64,000 nt of DNA from Rhizobium sp. (GTDB taxonomy: Bacteria; Pseudomonadota; Alphaproteobacteria; Rhizobiales; Rhizobiaceae), in assembly GCA_002796995.1 (NCBI GenBank), contig PEKW01000008.1, positions 186,001-250,000 on the forward strand, given 5' to 3'. A program made the translations under genes and the position numbers. Positions 29,832 to 39,407 of the stretch are shown here, in pieces. The notes under the pieces are model-generated. The model worked only from the letters and a program-made list of their open reading frames with translations, was not told the origin of the DNA and made no database searches. Numbering within the stretch: the first letter of the stretch is position 1; every line of letters starts with the position of its first letter.

Positions 29832-30017
29832 TTATGCGCTTTCCTTGGGCGTCAGCACCTGACGGCCACGGTACATACCGGTCTTCAGATCGATATGGTG
29901 CGGACGGCGCAGTTCGCCGGAGTTCTTGTCTTCGACGTAGGACGAAGCCTTCAGCGCGTCTGCAGAGCGGCGCATACCGCGCTTGGACGGGCTTGTTTTT
30001 CTTTTCGGTACAGCCAT
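29832..30017 (-). CDS. rpmF: 50S ribosomal protein L32
   Basis: 61 residues: [22 protein letters not shown]... ending in [14 protein letters not shown], the alphaproteobacterial L32 without the zinc-binding cysteines seen in some other bacteria. Component of the large ribosomal subunit near the exit of the peptidyl-transferase region. Single gene with tandem terminators. An open frame extends upstream of the ATG but has no similarity. Confidence 0.97.
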   Translation of the reverse strand: MAVPKRKTSPSKRGMRRSADALKASSYVEDKNSGELRRPHHIDLKTGMYRGRQVLTPKESA

Positions 30018-30177
30018 TTTACTTACTCCACGTGACGGGCAAAACAGGATCCCGCGGCCGGATGAGGCCGAACAGCACCTGTCTCGATCTCGGAATTTGG
30101 CGCGCTTATACATGCCCCGCAGGGCTTTGACCAGTCCCCGGCTCAATTTTTTCAGGCGGGCCGGGCGAAGAGCAGGC

Positions 30178-30825
30178 TCAAGCCTCGTCTTCCGCGACAA
30201 TCCATGTTTCCGCCAGTGCCGCGTCGCGCCAGGCGACCCATGCCGGGTGGTTTTCCATGGCCTGCATGTAGTCGAGCGTATCGGCGTCCCTGACCAGGTC
30301 ATAGACCCTGAAACGGTTGACCACGGGAGCATACATCGCATCGGCGGCGGAGAAGGCGCCGAACAGGAAAGGGCCGCCCGAACGCTGCCGCATGTCGCGC
30401 CAGATCGTCTCGATGCGCGCCACGTCGTCCGCCACCCCTTCGGGCAGGTCGATCGCCCGGACCTCGCGGCGCATGTTCATCGGGCAAGCACCGCGCAGCG
30501 CCCGAAAGCCCGAAAGCATCTCCATCGAGATCGACCGCGCCATGGCCCGGTCGCCGCTGTCGGTCGGCCAGAGGCCCGCATCGGGGAAGAGCTCGGCCGC
30601 ATATTCGATGATCGACAGCGATTCCCAAACCCTCAGACTGCCATGGTGCAGCACCGGCACGCGGCCGGTCGGCGAGATGTCCTTGAATTTCGGATTGCCG
30701 GCCTCGAAATCAAACGGGATGAGGCGTTCCTCGAAGGGAATGCCGCAGCCGGTCAGCGCAATCCACGGACGAAACGACCAGGAGGAATAGTTCTTGTTGC
30801 CGATATAGAGGATGAAAGGGTCCAT
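30178..30825 (-). CDS. Glutathione S-transferase family protein
   Basis: 215 residues from ATG at 30825 (GGGAG about eight bases upstream). The N-terminal thioredoxin-fold domain has the GST pattern [18 protein letters not shown], where the Ser pair is the likely glutathione-activating site, followed by GRVPVLHHG and [11 protein letters not shown] (glutathione gamma-glutamyl contact). The C-terminal half is the helical substrate domain with [12 protein letters not shown] (N-cap motif). A cytosolic detoxification role is expected; no specific substrate can be assigned. It precedes rpmF in the same direction, with 160 bases between. Confidence 0.9.
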   Translation of the reverse strand: MDPFILYIGNKNYSSWSFRPWIALTGCGIPFEERLIPFDFEAGNPKFKDISPTGRVPVLHHGSLRVWESLSIIEYAAELFPDAGLWPTDSGDRAMARSISMEMLSGFRALRGACPMNMRREVRAIDLPEGVADDVARIETIWRDMRQRSGGPFLFGAFSAADAMYAPVVNRFRVYDLVRDADTLDYMQAMENHPAWVAWRDAALAETWIVAEDEA

Positions 30826-30902
30826 CGCCGCGCTCCCGAATGGCATCTTGTCTTTTGAGAGTAGGACGGGTTCGCAGCCCGCACCAACCAAAGTTTTGCA
30901 AC

Positions 30903-31769
30903 TCAGTCATAAAGACATGTGATGTAAGCGCCGGAGCGCTTGGCGCGACGGTCGACCACGGCCGCCAGACGCTTCATGCCCTTGCCTGGCTTGCCGGCCA
31001 CCCGCTCGATCGGGTTGGGCAGGGAGACGGCCAGCAGCGCCGCCTGGCTCGGCGTGAGCTTCGAGGCCGAGGTCTTGAAATGATGGCGGGCGGCGGCCTC
31101 GATGCCGTAGATGCCCGGACCCCATTCGGCGATGTTGAGATAGATCTCCATCGTCCGTGTCTTCGGCCAGATGAAGTCGGCGAAGATCGCCAGCGGCAGC
31201 TCCAGGCCCTTGCGCAGCATCGACCGGCTGTTCCACAGATAGAGGTTCTTCACCGTCTGCATGGGGATCGTGCTGGCGCCGCGGGTCGCCTCGCCCGACA
31301 GCGCATCGTCGACCACGCCCTTCATCTGTTCCCAGTCGACGCCCCTGTGCGCGCAGAACTGGCCGTCTTCGGACATCATGACGGCACGCACCAGATGCGG
31401 CGAGATCGTCTCGAAGTCGACCCACCGCCGGTCATAACCCTGGAAGGTGACGAGATCGGCGAGCATCAGCGTCGAGACGGGGTGAATGAAGTCTACCCGG
31501 TAGAGCAGGACAAGCGCATAGGGCAGGAGCAGAAGGGCGATCACGATGCGCAGAATCCGGCGCACGAGGTCGATGGACCTGCGCGGCGCTGGCGCCTCGC
31601 CCTCGTCTTCATCCCCGATATCGCTGTTTTCCGCCAAGAAGGATCTGCCTGGTGTCTGCGAGTGATCGTTTCTCTTAGCGAGCCTGTCGGCCGATAGCCA
31701 GACCGCTTGCGACGGCGGGCGGCTTTTCCCGGCCAGATTCCCGTTGCCAGCCCCGCAACCCCATGCCAA
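30903..31769 (-). CDS. mtgA: Monofunctional peptidoglycan transglycosylase MtgA
   Basis: A GT51 glycosyltransferase with a single membrane anchor ([19 protein letters not shown]) preceding the catalytic domain. Motifs: [24 protein letters not shown] (catalytic Glu in SED), [16 protein letters not shown] and [27 protein letters not shown]. It polymerises lipid II glycan strands without transpeptidase activity, at the periplasmic face. The 288-residue frame is longer than usual: the first ~45 residues are not conserved, so the real start may be the TTG near 31640 (about 246 residues). It is divergent from ispA, whose ATG lies 22 bases away from the long version's start. Confidence 0.9.
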   Translation of the reverse strand: MAWGCGAGNGNLAGKSRPPSQAVWLSADRLAKRNDHSQTPGRSFLAENSDIGDEDEGEAPAPRRSIDLVRRILRIVIALLLLPYALVLLYRVDFIHPVSTLMLADLVTFQGYDRRWVDFETISPHLVRAVMMSEDGQFCAHRGVDWEQMKGVVDDALSGEATRGASTIPMQTVKNLYLWNSRSMLRKGLELPLAIFADFIWPKTRTMEIYLNIAEWGPGIYGIEAAARHHFKTSASKLTPSQAALLAVSLPNPIERVAGKPGKGMKRLAAVVDRRAKRSGAYITCLYD

Positions 31770-31790
31770 ATAGCCGCGACGGAGGCCCCG

Positions 31791-32693
31791 ATGACCCCAT
31801 TCGATGCAAAGCTAGACGCCACAGCCAAGCGGACCGAGAGGCTCCTGGACCAGCTTCTTTCGGCCGAAGTGCAGCCGCAGGAGACGACCCGGCCGGCCCG
31901 GCTGCTTCAGGCCATGCACTATGGCGCGCTGAACGGCGGCAAGCGGCTTCGCCCGTTCCTGGTGGTCGAGAGCGCAGCGATGTTCGGCGGCGACGAGACG
32001 GCGGCGCTCCGGGTCGGGGCGGCACTCGAATGCCTGCACAGCTATTCGCTGGTCCACGACGATCTGCCGGCCATGGACGACGACGACCTGCGGCGCGGCA
32101 AGCCGACCGTGCACATCGCCTTCGACGAGGCGACCGCCATCCTCGCCGGCGACGCGCTCCTGACCTATGCCTTCGACATCATCGCCACACCGGAAACGGA
32201 TTTGCCCGACCGTGCCAGGATCGAGCTGATACTGGCCCTGTCGCGGGCGGCGGGCCTGGGCGGCATGGCCGGCGGCCAGGCGCTGGACCTCGCGGCCGAA
32301 AAAGAGACGCCGGACGAGCCGGGTATCGTCACCCTGCAGGCGATGAAGACCGGCGCGCTCATCCGGTTTGCCTGCGAGGCGGGCGCTATCATCGGCGGAG
32401 CCCCGGCGGAAGACCGCGACCGCATGCGCCGCTTCGGCGAGATCATCGGCCGCGCCTTCCAGCTGGCCGACGACCTGCTGGACCTCACTTCGGATGCCGC
32501 GACGCTTGGCAAGGCCGCCGGCAAGGATGCCGCGCGCGGCAAGGGAACGCTGGTGGCGCTGAAGGGCCAGCCCTGGGCCGAGGCCGAACTGGATCGTCTC
32601 GTCGGCGAGGCAACGGATCTGATCGCCGTTTACGGCGATCGGGCCAGGACGCTCGTCGAAGCTGCCCGCTTCGTCGCCAACCGCAAGAACTGA
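31791..32693 (+). CDS. ispA: Farnesyl/geranyl diphosphate synthase
   Basis: 300 residues; class I trans-isoprenyl diphosphate synthase. First Asp-rich motif [10 protein letters not shown] (Mg-binding), second motif [11 protein letters not shown], and the signature GGKRLRPFL near the N-terminus; Ser-Leu-Val before the first Asp motif fits short-chain (C15) products. Makes FPP from IPP and DMAPP for undecaprenyl phosphate and quinones. GGAGG five bases before the ATG. Nearby ispG (other strand) belongs to the same isoprenoid pathway but is not in the same operon. A xseB partner, common in other bacteria, is not next to it. Confidence 0.93.
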   Translation: MTPFDAKLDATAKRTERLLDQLLSAEVQPQETTRPARLLQAMHYGALNGGKRLRPFLVVESAAMFGGDETAALRVGAALECLHSYSLVHDDLPAMDDDDLRRGKPTVHIAFDEATAILAGDALLTYAFDIIATPETDLPDRARIELILALSRAAGLGGMAGGQALDLAAEKETPDEPGIVTLQAMKTGALIRFACEAGAIIGGAPAEDRDRMRRFGEIIGRAFQLADDLLDLTSDAATLGKAAGKDAARGKGTLVALKGQPWAEAELDRLVGEATDLIAVYGDRARTLVEAARFVANRKN

Positions 32694-32818
32694 GCGATCC
32701 CGCCGTTCATTGCCCTCACTCATCAATGTCCGGATGGGCCCGCATCAAATCAACTGACGTGTGCTGGCACATGGGAGGCGCTATGCTCCAGCTTTCGGAT
32801 CCGGGAGAACGGGAACCC

Positions 32819-33466
32819 ATGAACGACATCGCCCAGCACCTGCCGCAGATCGTGGCGGCCTATCTCGTCTACCTCGCCGCGCTGTTGAGTCCCGGCCCCG
32901 CGGTCATGGCGATCGTCTCGACATCGATCGGCGAAGGCCGCCGTTCCGGGCTTGCCATGGCGGCCGGCGTCTTTGCCGGTTCCTTCACCTGGGCGATGGC
33001 CGCCTCGATCGGACTTGCCGCCCTTCTCACGCATTATGCGGGCGTGCTGCAGGTGGTGAAGATCGCCGGCGGTCTCTACCTGCTCTATCTGGCCTACAAG
33101 GCGCTGCGCTCGGCAAGCCGTCCCGACGCTGCGATGCCGCTGGCGACGGCGCATGCCGTTCCGGTGAGAAGCCTCAAGCGGACCTTCCTGCTCGGCTATG
33201 CCATCCACCTGACCAATCCCAAGGCGATCTTTGCCTGGGTGGCGATCATTTCGCTCGGGCTGCCGCAAGGCGCCTCGCCTGCCGCCGTGGCGCTCATCGT
33301 CGGCGGCTGCCTGCTGACGGGCCTCACCGTCTTCACCAGCTATGCCCTGCTGTTTTCCACCGGACCGGCTTACCGCGCCTATCGCTCCGCCCGCCGGGGC
33401 ATAGACGCGACGATGGGTGTGCTGTTTGCCGCCGCCGGCATCAAGCTGCTCACCACCCGCATATGA
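32819..33466 (+). CDS. LysE/RhtB family amino-acid exporter
   Basis: 215 residues with six hydrophobic segments and the LysE/RhtB N-terminal motif LLSPGPAVMAIVSTSIGEGRRSGLAMAAGV. Exports amino acids or homoserine-type compounds using the proton gradient; substrate unknown. ATG at 32819 follows GGGAG; an alternative ATG 36 bases upstream (MLQLSD) cannot be excluded. The same frame is open back through ispA but that part is a shadow. The terminator of the facing lipoprotein gene begins inside its stop codon. Confidence 0.88.
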   Translation: MNDIAQHLPQIVAAYLVYLAALLSPGPAVMAIVSTSIGEGRRSGLAMAAGVFAGSFTWAMAASIGLAALLTHYAGVLQVVKIAGGLYLLYLAYKALRSASRPDAAMPLATAHAVPVRSLKRTFLLGYAIHLTNPKAIFAWVAIISLGLPQGASPAAVALIVGGCLLTGLTVFTSYALLFSTGPAYRAYRSARRGIDATMGVLFAAAGIKLLTTRI

Positions 33467-33493
33467 AAAAGGCGCCGCTGGATGGCGGCGCCT
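33466..33493 (-). terminator. Terminator of the OmpA-like lipoprotein gene
   Basis: AGGCGCCGC / GCGGCGCCT stem, six-base loop, then five T on the minus strand. Overlaps the LysE-type stop codon on the other strand. Confidence 0.88.
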
Positions 33494-33518
33494 CGAACTC
33501 TCACCGGTCCTGGACGGA

Positions 33519-34184
33519 TCAGCCGGCCTTGATCGGCGCGATCTGGATCTCGACGCGCCGGTTCTGCGCGCGGCCCTCCGCCGTGGCGTTCGATGCGACC
33601 GGCTGGCTGGGGCCGAAGCCGAGAGCCGAGACGCGCCGCGGGTCGACGCCCTGCGAGTTGAGATAGCTTGCCACCGACATGGCGCGGCGTTCGGACAGCG
33701 CCTCGTTGTGGGCGACGCTGCCGGTCGAATCGGTATGGCCGTTGACGTCGATCAGCGTCTTGTCGAACTTGCGCAGCACGATCGCCACCGAATTCAGCGT
33801 CGGATAGAACTGCGGCATGACTTGGTCCTGGTCGGTCGCAAAGGTGATGTTGGACGGCATGTTGAGGATGATGCGGTCGCCCATGCGGGTGACCGAAATG
33901 CCGGTGCCCTGCAACTGGGCCCGGAGCTCGGCCTCCTGATTGTCCATGTAATTGCCGATCGCACCGCCGGCCAGGGCACCGATGCCGGCGCCGATCAGCG
34001 CGCCATTGCGGCTGTCGCGGCCGCCGCCGCCGATGACAGCGCCGCCGACCGCGCCGAGTGCGGCCCCCAGCACGGCGCCGCCGGCCAGGTTGGACGTCTT
34101 CTGCTGGCCTGTATAGGGATCGGTCGTCGTGCAGGCGGTCAGATAGATCGCGGCACACGCGAGGATCGACATTTTCTTGATCAT
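33519..34184 (-). CDS. OmpA-domain lipoprotein with glycine-zipper linker
   Basis: 221 residues from ATG at 34184. Lipobox LTAC (MIKKMSILACAAIYLTAC), then a glycine zipper (residues ~35-80: GAVLGAALGAVGGAVIGGGG... GALIGAGIGALAGGAIG), then an OmpA C-terminal peptidoglycan-binding domain with DVNGHTDSTGSVAHNEALSERRAMSVASYL and the NRRVEI end. Expected to be outer-membrane anchored and to tether peptidoglycan non-covalently through the conserved Asp/Arg pocket. YiaD-like architecture. Resembles the short lipoprotein at 25800 only in the zipper. Single gene with its own terminator. Confidence 0.92.
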   Translation of the reverse strand: MIKKMSILACAAIYLTACTTTDPYTGQQKTSNLAGGAVLGAALGAVGGAVIGGGGRDSRNGALIGAGIGALAGGAIGNYMDNQEAELRAQLQGTGISVTRMGDRIILNMPSNITFATDQDQVMPQFYPTLNSVAIVLRKFDKTLIDVNGHTDSTGSVAHNEALSERRAMSVASYLNSQGVDPRRVSALGFGPSQPVASNATAEGRAQNRRVEIQIAPIKAG

Positions 34185-34264
34185 CGTCGGAATCACTCCA
34201 GGGAAAACTCTAATTTCCGTCAACAAGCCAATTGCGGCAATATGAAGTTGCAACCCGCCGCCTG

Positions 34265-35515
34265 CTACTCGGCAGCGCTTTTGCGGCCATAACGCTTGTC
34301 GATATAGTCGATCACCAGAGCCTCGAAATCGGCGGCGATGTTCGTGCCGCGCAGCGTCATTGCCTTCTGGCCGTCGATAAAGACCGGGGCGGCCGGCGTC
34401 TCTCCGGTGCCGGGCAGCGAAATGCCGATATCCGCATGCTTGCTCTCACCCGGCCCGTTGACGATGCAGCCCATGACCGCGACGTTGAGCGCCTCGACAC
34501 CCGGATATTTTTCGCGCCAGACCGGCATGTTCTTGCGCAGGTCCTGTTCGATCTTCTGGGCGAGTTCCTGGAACACGGTCGAGGTGGTGCGCCCGCAGCC
34601 GGGGCAGGCCGCGACAACAGGCACGAACTGGCGGAAGCCCATGACCTGCAGGATCTCCTGCGCCACCTGCACTTCGCGGGTGCGGTCGCCGTTCGGCTCT
34701 GGCGTCAGCGAGACGCGGATCGTGTCGCCGATGCCGTGCTGAAGCACATATCCCATGGCGGCCGAGGAGGCGACGATGCCCTTGGAACCCATGCCGGCCT
34801 CGGTCAGCCCGAGATGCAGCGCGTGGTCGGAGCGTTCCGCCAGCATGGAATAGACGGCGATCAGGTCCTGGACCTGGGACACCTTGGCCGACAGGATGAT
34901 CTTCGATCGCGGCAGGCCGATCTCCTCGGCGAGTTCGGCCGACAGAAGCGCCGACTGCACGATCGCCTCGCGCGTCACCTGGCGCGCCGAGAGGGGGAAG
35001 CCCTCGGCCTGGTTCTTGTCCATCAGCCGGGTCAGCAGTTCCTGGTCGAGCGAACCCCAGTTGACGCCGATGCGCACCGGCTTGTCATAACGGATCGCCA
35101 TCTCGACGATGTCGGCGAACTGCTTGTCCTTCTTGTCCTTGAAACCGACATTGCCGGGATTGATGCGGTACTTGGCCAGCGCCTCGGCGCAGCCCGGATG
35201 GTCGGCCAGCAACTTGTGGCCGATATAATGGAAGTCGCCGACGAGCGGCACGTCCAGGCCGAGGCGCAGCAGACGGTCGCGGATCCTCGGCACGGCGGCC
35301 GCACTCTCGTCGCGATCGACGGTGATGCGCACGATCTCGGAGCCCGCCTTGAACAGGCTCGCCACCTGCGCGACGGTCGCATCGATATCGGCAGTGTCGG
35401 TATTCGTCATCGACTGCACGACGACGGGAGCGCCGCCGCCGACAATCACGCCGCCGACATCGACGGCAACGGTCTTGCGGCGCGGCTTGGGATCGAATTC
35501 GTCTGCGAATGTCAT
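34265..35515 (-). CDS. ispG: 4-hydroxy-3-methylbut-2-enyl diphosphate synthase (flavodoxin/ferredoxin)
   Basis: 416 residues from ATG at 35515. TIM-barrel part with [15 protein letters not shown] and DFHYIG; the C-terminal iron-sulfur part has the [4Fe-4S] ligands in CPGCGRT and [12 protein letters not shown]. Converts MEcPP to HMBPP in the MEP pathway, needing an external electron donor such as a ferredoxin or flavodoxin. The extra insert length is that of the proteobacterial form. Transcribed toward the OmpA-like gene, 80 bases away, and likely not co-transcribed. Confidence 0.96.
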   Translation of the reverse strand: MTFADEFDPKPRRKTVAVDVGGVIVGGGAPVVVQSMTNTDTADIDATVAQVASLFKAGSEIVRITVDRDESAAAVPRIRDRLLRLGLDVPLVGDFHYIGHKLLADHPGCAEALAKYRINPGNVGFKDKKDKQFADIVEMAIRYDKPVRIGVNWGSLDQELLTRLMDKNQAEGFPLSARQVTREAIVQSALLSAELAEEIGLPRSKIILSAKVSQVQDLIAVYSMLAERSDHALHLGLTEAGMGSKGIVASSAAMGYVLQHGIGDTIRVSLTPEPNGDRTREVQVAQEILQVMGFRQFVPVVAACPGCGRTTSTVFQELAQKIEQDLRKNMPVWREKYPGVEALNVAVMGCIVNGPGESKHADIGISLPGTGETPAAPVFIDGQKAMTLRGTNIAADFEALVIDYIDKRYGRKSAAE

Positions 35516-35767
35516 GGAATGACCTTGAACGGCGCGAAAAACATCAAAATCAGGTGGATCAAACATGCGCGCTTGTCAACCATGCGCTAAAGCACGGCGA
35601 ACAGGCGAACGGCCCGATCCTCAGCCGCACCCTATACCTAGGATCTTGGCCGAAACTTGGTCCATGTCCGCCATTCACATTATCGGGAACGCGGTCGTCA
35701 CTGCAGGCGTCCACCAATGCCGTCCCTGCCCGCGCCGGCAAGCGGGAGGCGAACCTCCCCCGACGCC

Positions 35768-36964
35768 CTAGCTGTGCGCCTCGCCGACCCGGTCGGCATG
35801 GCGCGCCAGGCCCGACAGTGCCAGCACGACGAGATTGAGCAGCGACACGGCGGTATAGACGACCGAGAGCGTGGTATATTCGGCGATGAAGCCGATGATC
35901 GACGGGGCGAACAGGATGCCCGAATAGCCGAGCGTGGTGACGACCGAAAGACCGATCCCGGGCGCAAGGCCGGGTATGTTGCCGCCCGCCGAAAAGGCGA
36001 TCGGCACCATGTTGGAAATGCCGATGCCGGCAATGCCGAAGCCGATCAGCGCGACGGTGACGTTCGGCGCCTGGCCGGCGATGATCAGACCGACGAAGGA
36101 GGCCACCGTGCAGAGCCTGAGCGTCCTCACCGCCCCCAGCCGGTCGCGCACCAGGTCGCCGGCAAAGCGCATCGCCGCCATGGCCAGCGAAAACGCGGCA
36201 AAGGCAAAGCCCGACAGGGCCGTCGAGGCGTTCAGCTCGTTGCCGAGATAGAGCGCGCCCCAATCGAGGATGGCGCCTTCCGGAATCATCGAAAACAGAG
36301 CCACGAGACCGATCAGCCAGGGCAAGGGCGAAAGCGGCAGCTTGGCCCGGTCGCGCCGTTCGGAGGGATGCGGCCGGTCGACGAGGATCATGGTCTGGGC
36401 AAGCGCCAGCAGAGCCAGCGCGACGCCGGCCACCAGGAAGGCGTGGCCAAGGGCCCCGAGCGCTGCGATCAGCAGGCCGCCGGTTGCGGCCCCGACCAGG
36501 CCGCCGAGGCTCCAGAAGGCGTGGCAGGACGACATGATCGAGCGCCGCATCGAACGCTCGACCTCCACCGCATTGGCATTCATCGCCACGTCCATGGCGC
36601 CGCCGAGACCGCCAAACAGGAAGATTGCGACAGCGCCGGCCCAGACGGAATCGACCAGGGTAATGCCGATGATGGTCGGAATGAACAAGAGCGCAGCGAC
36701 CTGTACCACGCGGCTCGACCCGAAACGGGCGATCTGCATGCCGGCGATCGGCATTAGCAGCAGAGAGCCGATGCCGAAGACGAACAGCATCATGCCAAGA
36801 TGCGCTTCGCTGAGCGACAGGGCCTTGGCGAAGACCGGGATCTTCGGCGCCCAGGCACCCATCATCAGGCCGTTGATGAAGAAAAGCATCGACACGGCTG
36901 CCCGCGTCCGGGTGAAATAGGCGCCGCGCATCTGCACGCCCGCATCATTGGTCGTTTCCGCCAT
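35768..36964 (-). CDS. MFS transporter (YbjJ-like)
   Basis: 398 residues with 12 predicted transmembrane segments, starting at ATG 36964 (AGGA upstream; an ATG nine codons earlier is possible). N-terminal pattern RAAVSMLFFINGLMMGAWAPKIPVFAKAL is characteristic of the YbjJ-type branch of sugar/drug MFS carriers; the A-motif-like G-x-x-x-D/R (AGMQIARFGSSR) lies between TM2 and TM3. Substrate unknown. Divergent from the EamA gene with 240 bases between. Confidence 0.87.
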   Translation of the reverse strand: MAETTNDAGVQMRGAYFTRTRAAVSMLFFINGLMMGAWAPKIPVFAKALSLSEAHLGMMLFVFGIGSLLLMPIAGMQIARFGSSRVVQVAALLFIPTIIGITLVDSVWAGAVAIFLFGGLGGAMDVAMNANAVEVERSMRRSIMSSCHAFWSLGGLVGAATGGLLIAALGALGHAFLVAGVALALLALAQTMILVDRPHPSERRDRAKLPLSPLPWLIGLVALFSMIPEGAILDWGALYLGNELNASTALSGFAFAAFSLAMAAMRFAGDLVRDRLGAVRTLRLCTVASFVGLIIAGQAPNVTVALIGFGIAGIGISNMVPIAFSAGGNIPGLAPGIGLSVVTTLGYSGILFAPSIIGFIAEYTTLSVVYTAVSLLNLVVLALSGLARHADRVGEAHS

Positions 36965-37203
36965 CGTCCTCTCCTCGGAATTTTGCGGCACTCTATTTAA
37001 ATCGATTGAAACGGCAACGGCAAAAGCGCCGCGGGAATTTCACATTTTGTTTCCCGCCGAAATGGCAGGCGCTGCCCAGCGAAAGTGCAAAAGGATGCAA
37101 TTGACAGCAGGTGGCGAAAGGGAAACATGGCATCCGTCTCTTCATCCGGTGCTTCGATCCGCGCTGCCGGCCCGTTCAATGATCCTGCCTCCATGGTGCA
37201 TGC

Positions 37204-38076
37204 GTGAAAACAACCGTCGGCTTAGGCATTCTGCTGACCAGCCTGTCCTATTTCCTCTTCACGCTGCATGACGGCATCATCAAGCTGCTGGTCGAGACGA
37301 CCGCCGTCTGGCAAATCCTGTTCTTCCGCAGCGTCGTCATCCTGGCCGGCTGCCTGATCTTCGGCGGTCCGTCCCTGGTCGAAGAAGCGGTCCGCTCGCC
37401 GGTGGTCAAGCCCATGATGATCCGCAGCCTGCTGCTGCTCGGCGCATGGCTTTGCTACTACAACGCGGCCCGCGAGATGCAGCTGGCCGAGCTGACGACC
37501 CTCTATTACGCGGCGCCGGTGGTCGCGACGCTGCTCGCGGTGCCGATCCTCAAGGAGCGCGTGACGCTGCCGCGCTGGAGCGCGGTTGTCGTCGGCCTCG
37601 TCGGTGTGCTGATCGCCACCAATCCGATGGGCATGACCTTGCGGCCCCCGGTCTTTCTCGCCCTGCTCGCCGCCTTTCTCTGGGCCTTCTCGACCGTGCT
37701 GCTGCGCCGCACCGCCATGGGCGCCCGCACCCTGGTGCAGATGAGCGTCACCAACACGTTCTTCCTCGTCCTGACCGGCACCATGCTGTTCAAGGTCTGG
37801 CATACGCCGAGCCTGCCTGAACTCGGCCTGTCGCTGGCGACGGGCATCATCGGCGGCGTGGCCCAGGTCGCCTTCTTCGAGGGCATGCGCCGGGCGCCTA
37901 TCTCGGTGCTTGCGCCGTTCGAATATACCTCGCTCGTCTGGGCCTTTGCGCTGGGCTATGCGATCTGGCGCGATATCCCCACGCTCAACGTGTTTTTCGG
38001 CGCGGCGCTGATTTGCAGTGCTGGACTGATCATCATCTTCAGCGAACGCATGCTGTCGCGCCGTCAATCGGCCTGA
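37204..38076 (+). CDS. EamA/DMT superfamily transporter
   Basis: 290 residues with ten hydrophobic segments in two EamA repeats; the second repeat starts near residue 150. The ending ISVLAPFEYTSLVWAFALGYAIWRDIP and the following GAALICSAGLIIIF are typical. Start is GTG at 37204 giving MKTTVGLGILLTSLSYFLF; the ribosome site is weak, so the start is uncertain. Substrate unknown; metabolite export is usual for the family. Followed after about 115 bases by the DUF2892-efflux unit, which has its own operator-like sequence. Confidence 0.86.
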   Translation: MKTTVGLGILLTSLSYFLFTLHDGIIKLLVETTAVWQILFFRSVVILAGCLIFGGPSLVEEAVRSPVVKPMMIRSLLLLGAWLCYYNAAREMQLAELTTLYYAAPVVATLLAVPILKERVTLPRWSAVVVGLVGVLIATNPMGMTLRPPVFLALLAAFLWAFSTVLLRRTAMGARTLVQMSVTNTFFLVLTGTMLFKVWHTPSLPELGLSLATGIIGGVAQVAFFEGMRRAPISVLAPFEYTSLVWAFALGYAIWRDIPTLNVFFGAALICSAGLIIIFSERMLSRRQSA

Positions 38077-38150
38077 CGCCGCGCGTCATCCCCGACGACC
38101 CGACACCTCCTGGCAGGCGCAAATAGTCCTTGCGACTGCGCCAACCATCG

Positions 38151-38178
38151 TATATACGAATATATGTAGATATATATC
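38151..38178. promoter_or_regulatory. AT-rich dyad resembling a BigR/SqrR-type operator
   Basis: TATATACGAATATATG at 38151-38166 followed by TATATAT at 38171-38177, just before the ribosome site of the DUF2892 gene. BigR-type ArsR-family repressors (persulfide sensors in Agrobacterium and Xylella) bind AT-rich palindromes of this kind and control operons with DUF2892 proteins. No bigR gene is in the window, so a trans-acting regulator would be needed. Confidence 0.5.
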
Positions 38179-38191
38179 CATGGAGGTTTCT

Positions 38192-38392
38192 ATGTCTCTC
38201 GATCGTGCCGTGCTGGCCTTTGCCGGCGTGATGGTGCTGGTTTCCGTCCTCCTGACGGCCTTCGTCCATCCCAATTTCGTCTGGTTCACCGTCTTCATCG
38301 GCGTTAACATGCTGCAGTCTGCCTTTACCGGTTTCTGCCCCGCCGCGATGATCTTCAAGAAGCTCGGCTTCCGTCCCGGCTGCGCATTCTGA
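38192..38392 (+). CDS. DUF2892 (YgaP C-terminal-like) inner-membrane protein
   Basis: 66 residues with two hydrophobic helices (LDRAVLAFAGVMVLVSVLLTAFV and VWFTVFIGVNMLQSAFTGF) and the motif FTGFCPAAMIFKKLG typical of DUF2892, which is fused to rhodanese in YgaP. The cysteine in GFCP is conserved in the family and can bind sulfur. ATG at 38192 has GGAGG five bases upstream; the in-frame ATG at 38180 overlaps that site and is less likely. First gene of the efflux operon (26 bases to the next). Confidence 0.87.
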   Translation: MSLDRAVLAFAGVMVLVSVLLTAFVHPNFVWFTVFIGVNMLQSAFTGFCPAAMIFKKLGFRPGCAF

Positions 38393-38417
38393 GCATCCCT
38401 GTTCGAAGGAAATTCCC

Positions 38418-39407
38418 ATGAAAGCCAAGGCGTTCGTGCGTTCCGCCATTCTCGGCCTGTCGCTGATGTCGACGGCCTCGTTTGCTGCCGAGACGCTCCG
38501 TCTCGATCCGGTCAAGGTGCCCGAATGGAAGGCCGTCTACGGCCGCGTCGAGGCGCGCGACAGCGTTTCTGCGCGCGCGCGCATCGGCGGCACCGTGGTC
38601 GACCTCAAGGTGACGGAAGGTGACGACGTAAAGGCCGGCGACGTCATCGCCGTGGTCAAGGATGACAAGATCGACTTCCAGATCGCCGCAATCGAGGCAC
38701 AGCTGCTCGGTCTGCGCGCCTCGCTGGAGAACGCCCAGTCGGAGCTGACGCGCGGCGAGGAATTGATCAAGCGCGGTGTCACCACCGCCCAGCGGCTCGA
38801 TGCGCTGCGCACGCAGGTCGACGTGGTCCGCAACCAGATCGCGGCATCCGAGGCCCAGCGCTCGGTCGTAGTCGAACAGGGCAAGGAAGGCGCGGTTCTG
38901 GCGCCTGCAAACGGCAGGGTTCTGACCGTGCCCGTCACCAAGGACGCGGTCATCATGGCCGGCGAACCTGTCGCGACGATCGGCGGCGGCGGCTTCTTCC
39001 TGCGCCTGGCAATCCCCGAACGCCATGCCGACCTGCTTAAGCAGGGTGCATCCATCGAGATCGACAGTGGCAACGGCACCGGGCACCTGAGTTCTGGGCG
39101 TCTCGCCAAGATCTATCCGGAAATCGACAATGGCCGCGTGATCGCCGATGTCGAGGTCGAGGACCTGCCGACCGCTTTCGTCAACAAGCGGCTCCTGGTC
39201 CGCGTTCCGGTCGGCGAGCGCGATGCGCTGCTGCTGCCCGTCAGCGCCCTCACCAACCGCTTCGGCGTCGACTATGTGACGGTCAAGTCCGGCGAAGGCA
39301 CGGCCGAACGGGCCGTCGTCACCGCCAAGCCGATCCTGCATGACGGCAAGGAAATGACCGAGATCCTGACCGGCCTTGCCGCCGGCGAAGAGGTCCTGCT
39401 GCCATGA
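38418..39407 (+). CDS. RND efflux periplasmic adaptor (membrane fusion protein)
   Basis: 329 residues. A Sec signal peptide (MKAKAFVRSAILGLSLMSTASFAAETL) is followed by the biotinyl-lipoyl-like half-motif (RIGGTVVDLKVTEGDDVKAGDVIAVV), a coiled-coil hairpin (residues ~90-165), the second lipoyl half (APANGRVLTVPVTKDAVIMAGEPVATI) and a beta-barrel domain. It bridges the inner-membrane pump and an outer-membrane channel. Its stop overlaps the permease start (ATGA), so the two are translationally coupled. No TolC-type gene is adjacent; a general TolC elsewhere is presumed. Confidence 0.92.
   Translation: MKAKAFVRSAILGLSLMSTASFAAETLRLDPVKVPEWKAVYGRVEARDSVSARARIGGTVVDLKVTEGDDVKAGDVIAVVKDDKIDFQIAAIEAQLLGLRASLENAQSELTRGEELIKRGVTTAQRLDALRTQVDVVRNQIAASEAQRSVVVEQGKEGAVLAPANGRVLTVPVTKDAVIMAGEPVATIGGGGFFLRLAIPERHADLLKQGASIEIDSGNGTGHLSSGRLAKIYPEIDNGRVIADVEVEDLPTAFVNKRLLVRVPVGERDALLLPVSALTNRFGVDYVTVKSGEGTAERAVVTAKPILHDGKEMTEILTGLAAGEEVLLP

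Noticed and set aside
31763..32818. Open frame upstream of the LysE-type gene running antiparallel in phase through ispA.
   Set aside because: It is the +1 shadow of ispA; the LysE motif SPGPAVMAIV starts only after 32819.
38151..38178. AT-rich stretch considered as a replication origin or plasmid-type iteron.
   Set aside because: Only about 28 bases long, no DnaA boxes or rep gene nearby; it fits an operator better.
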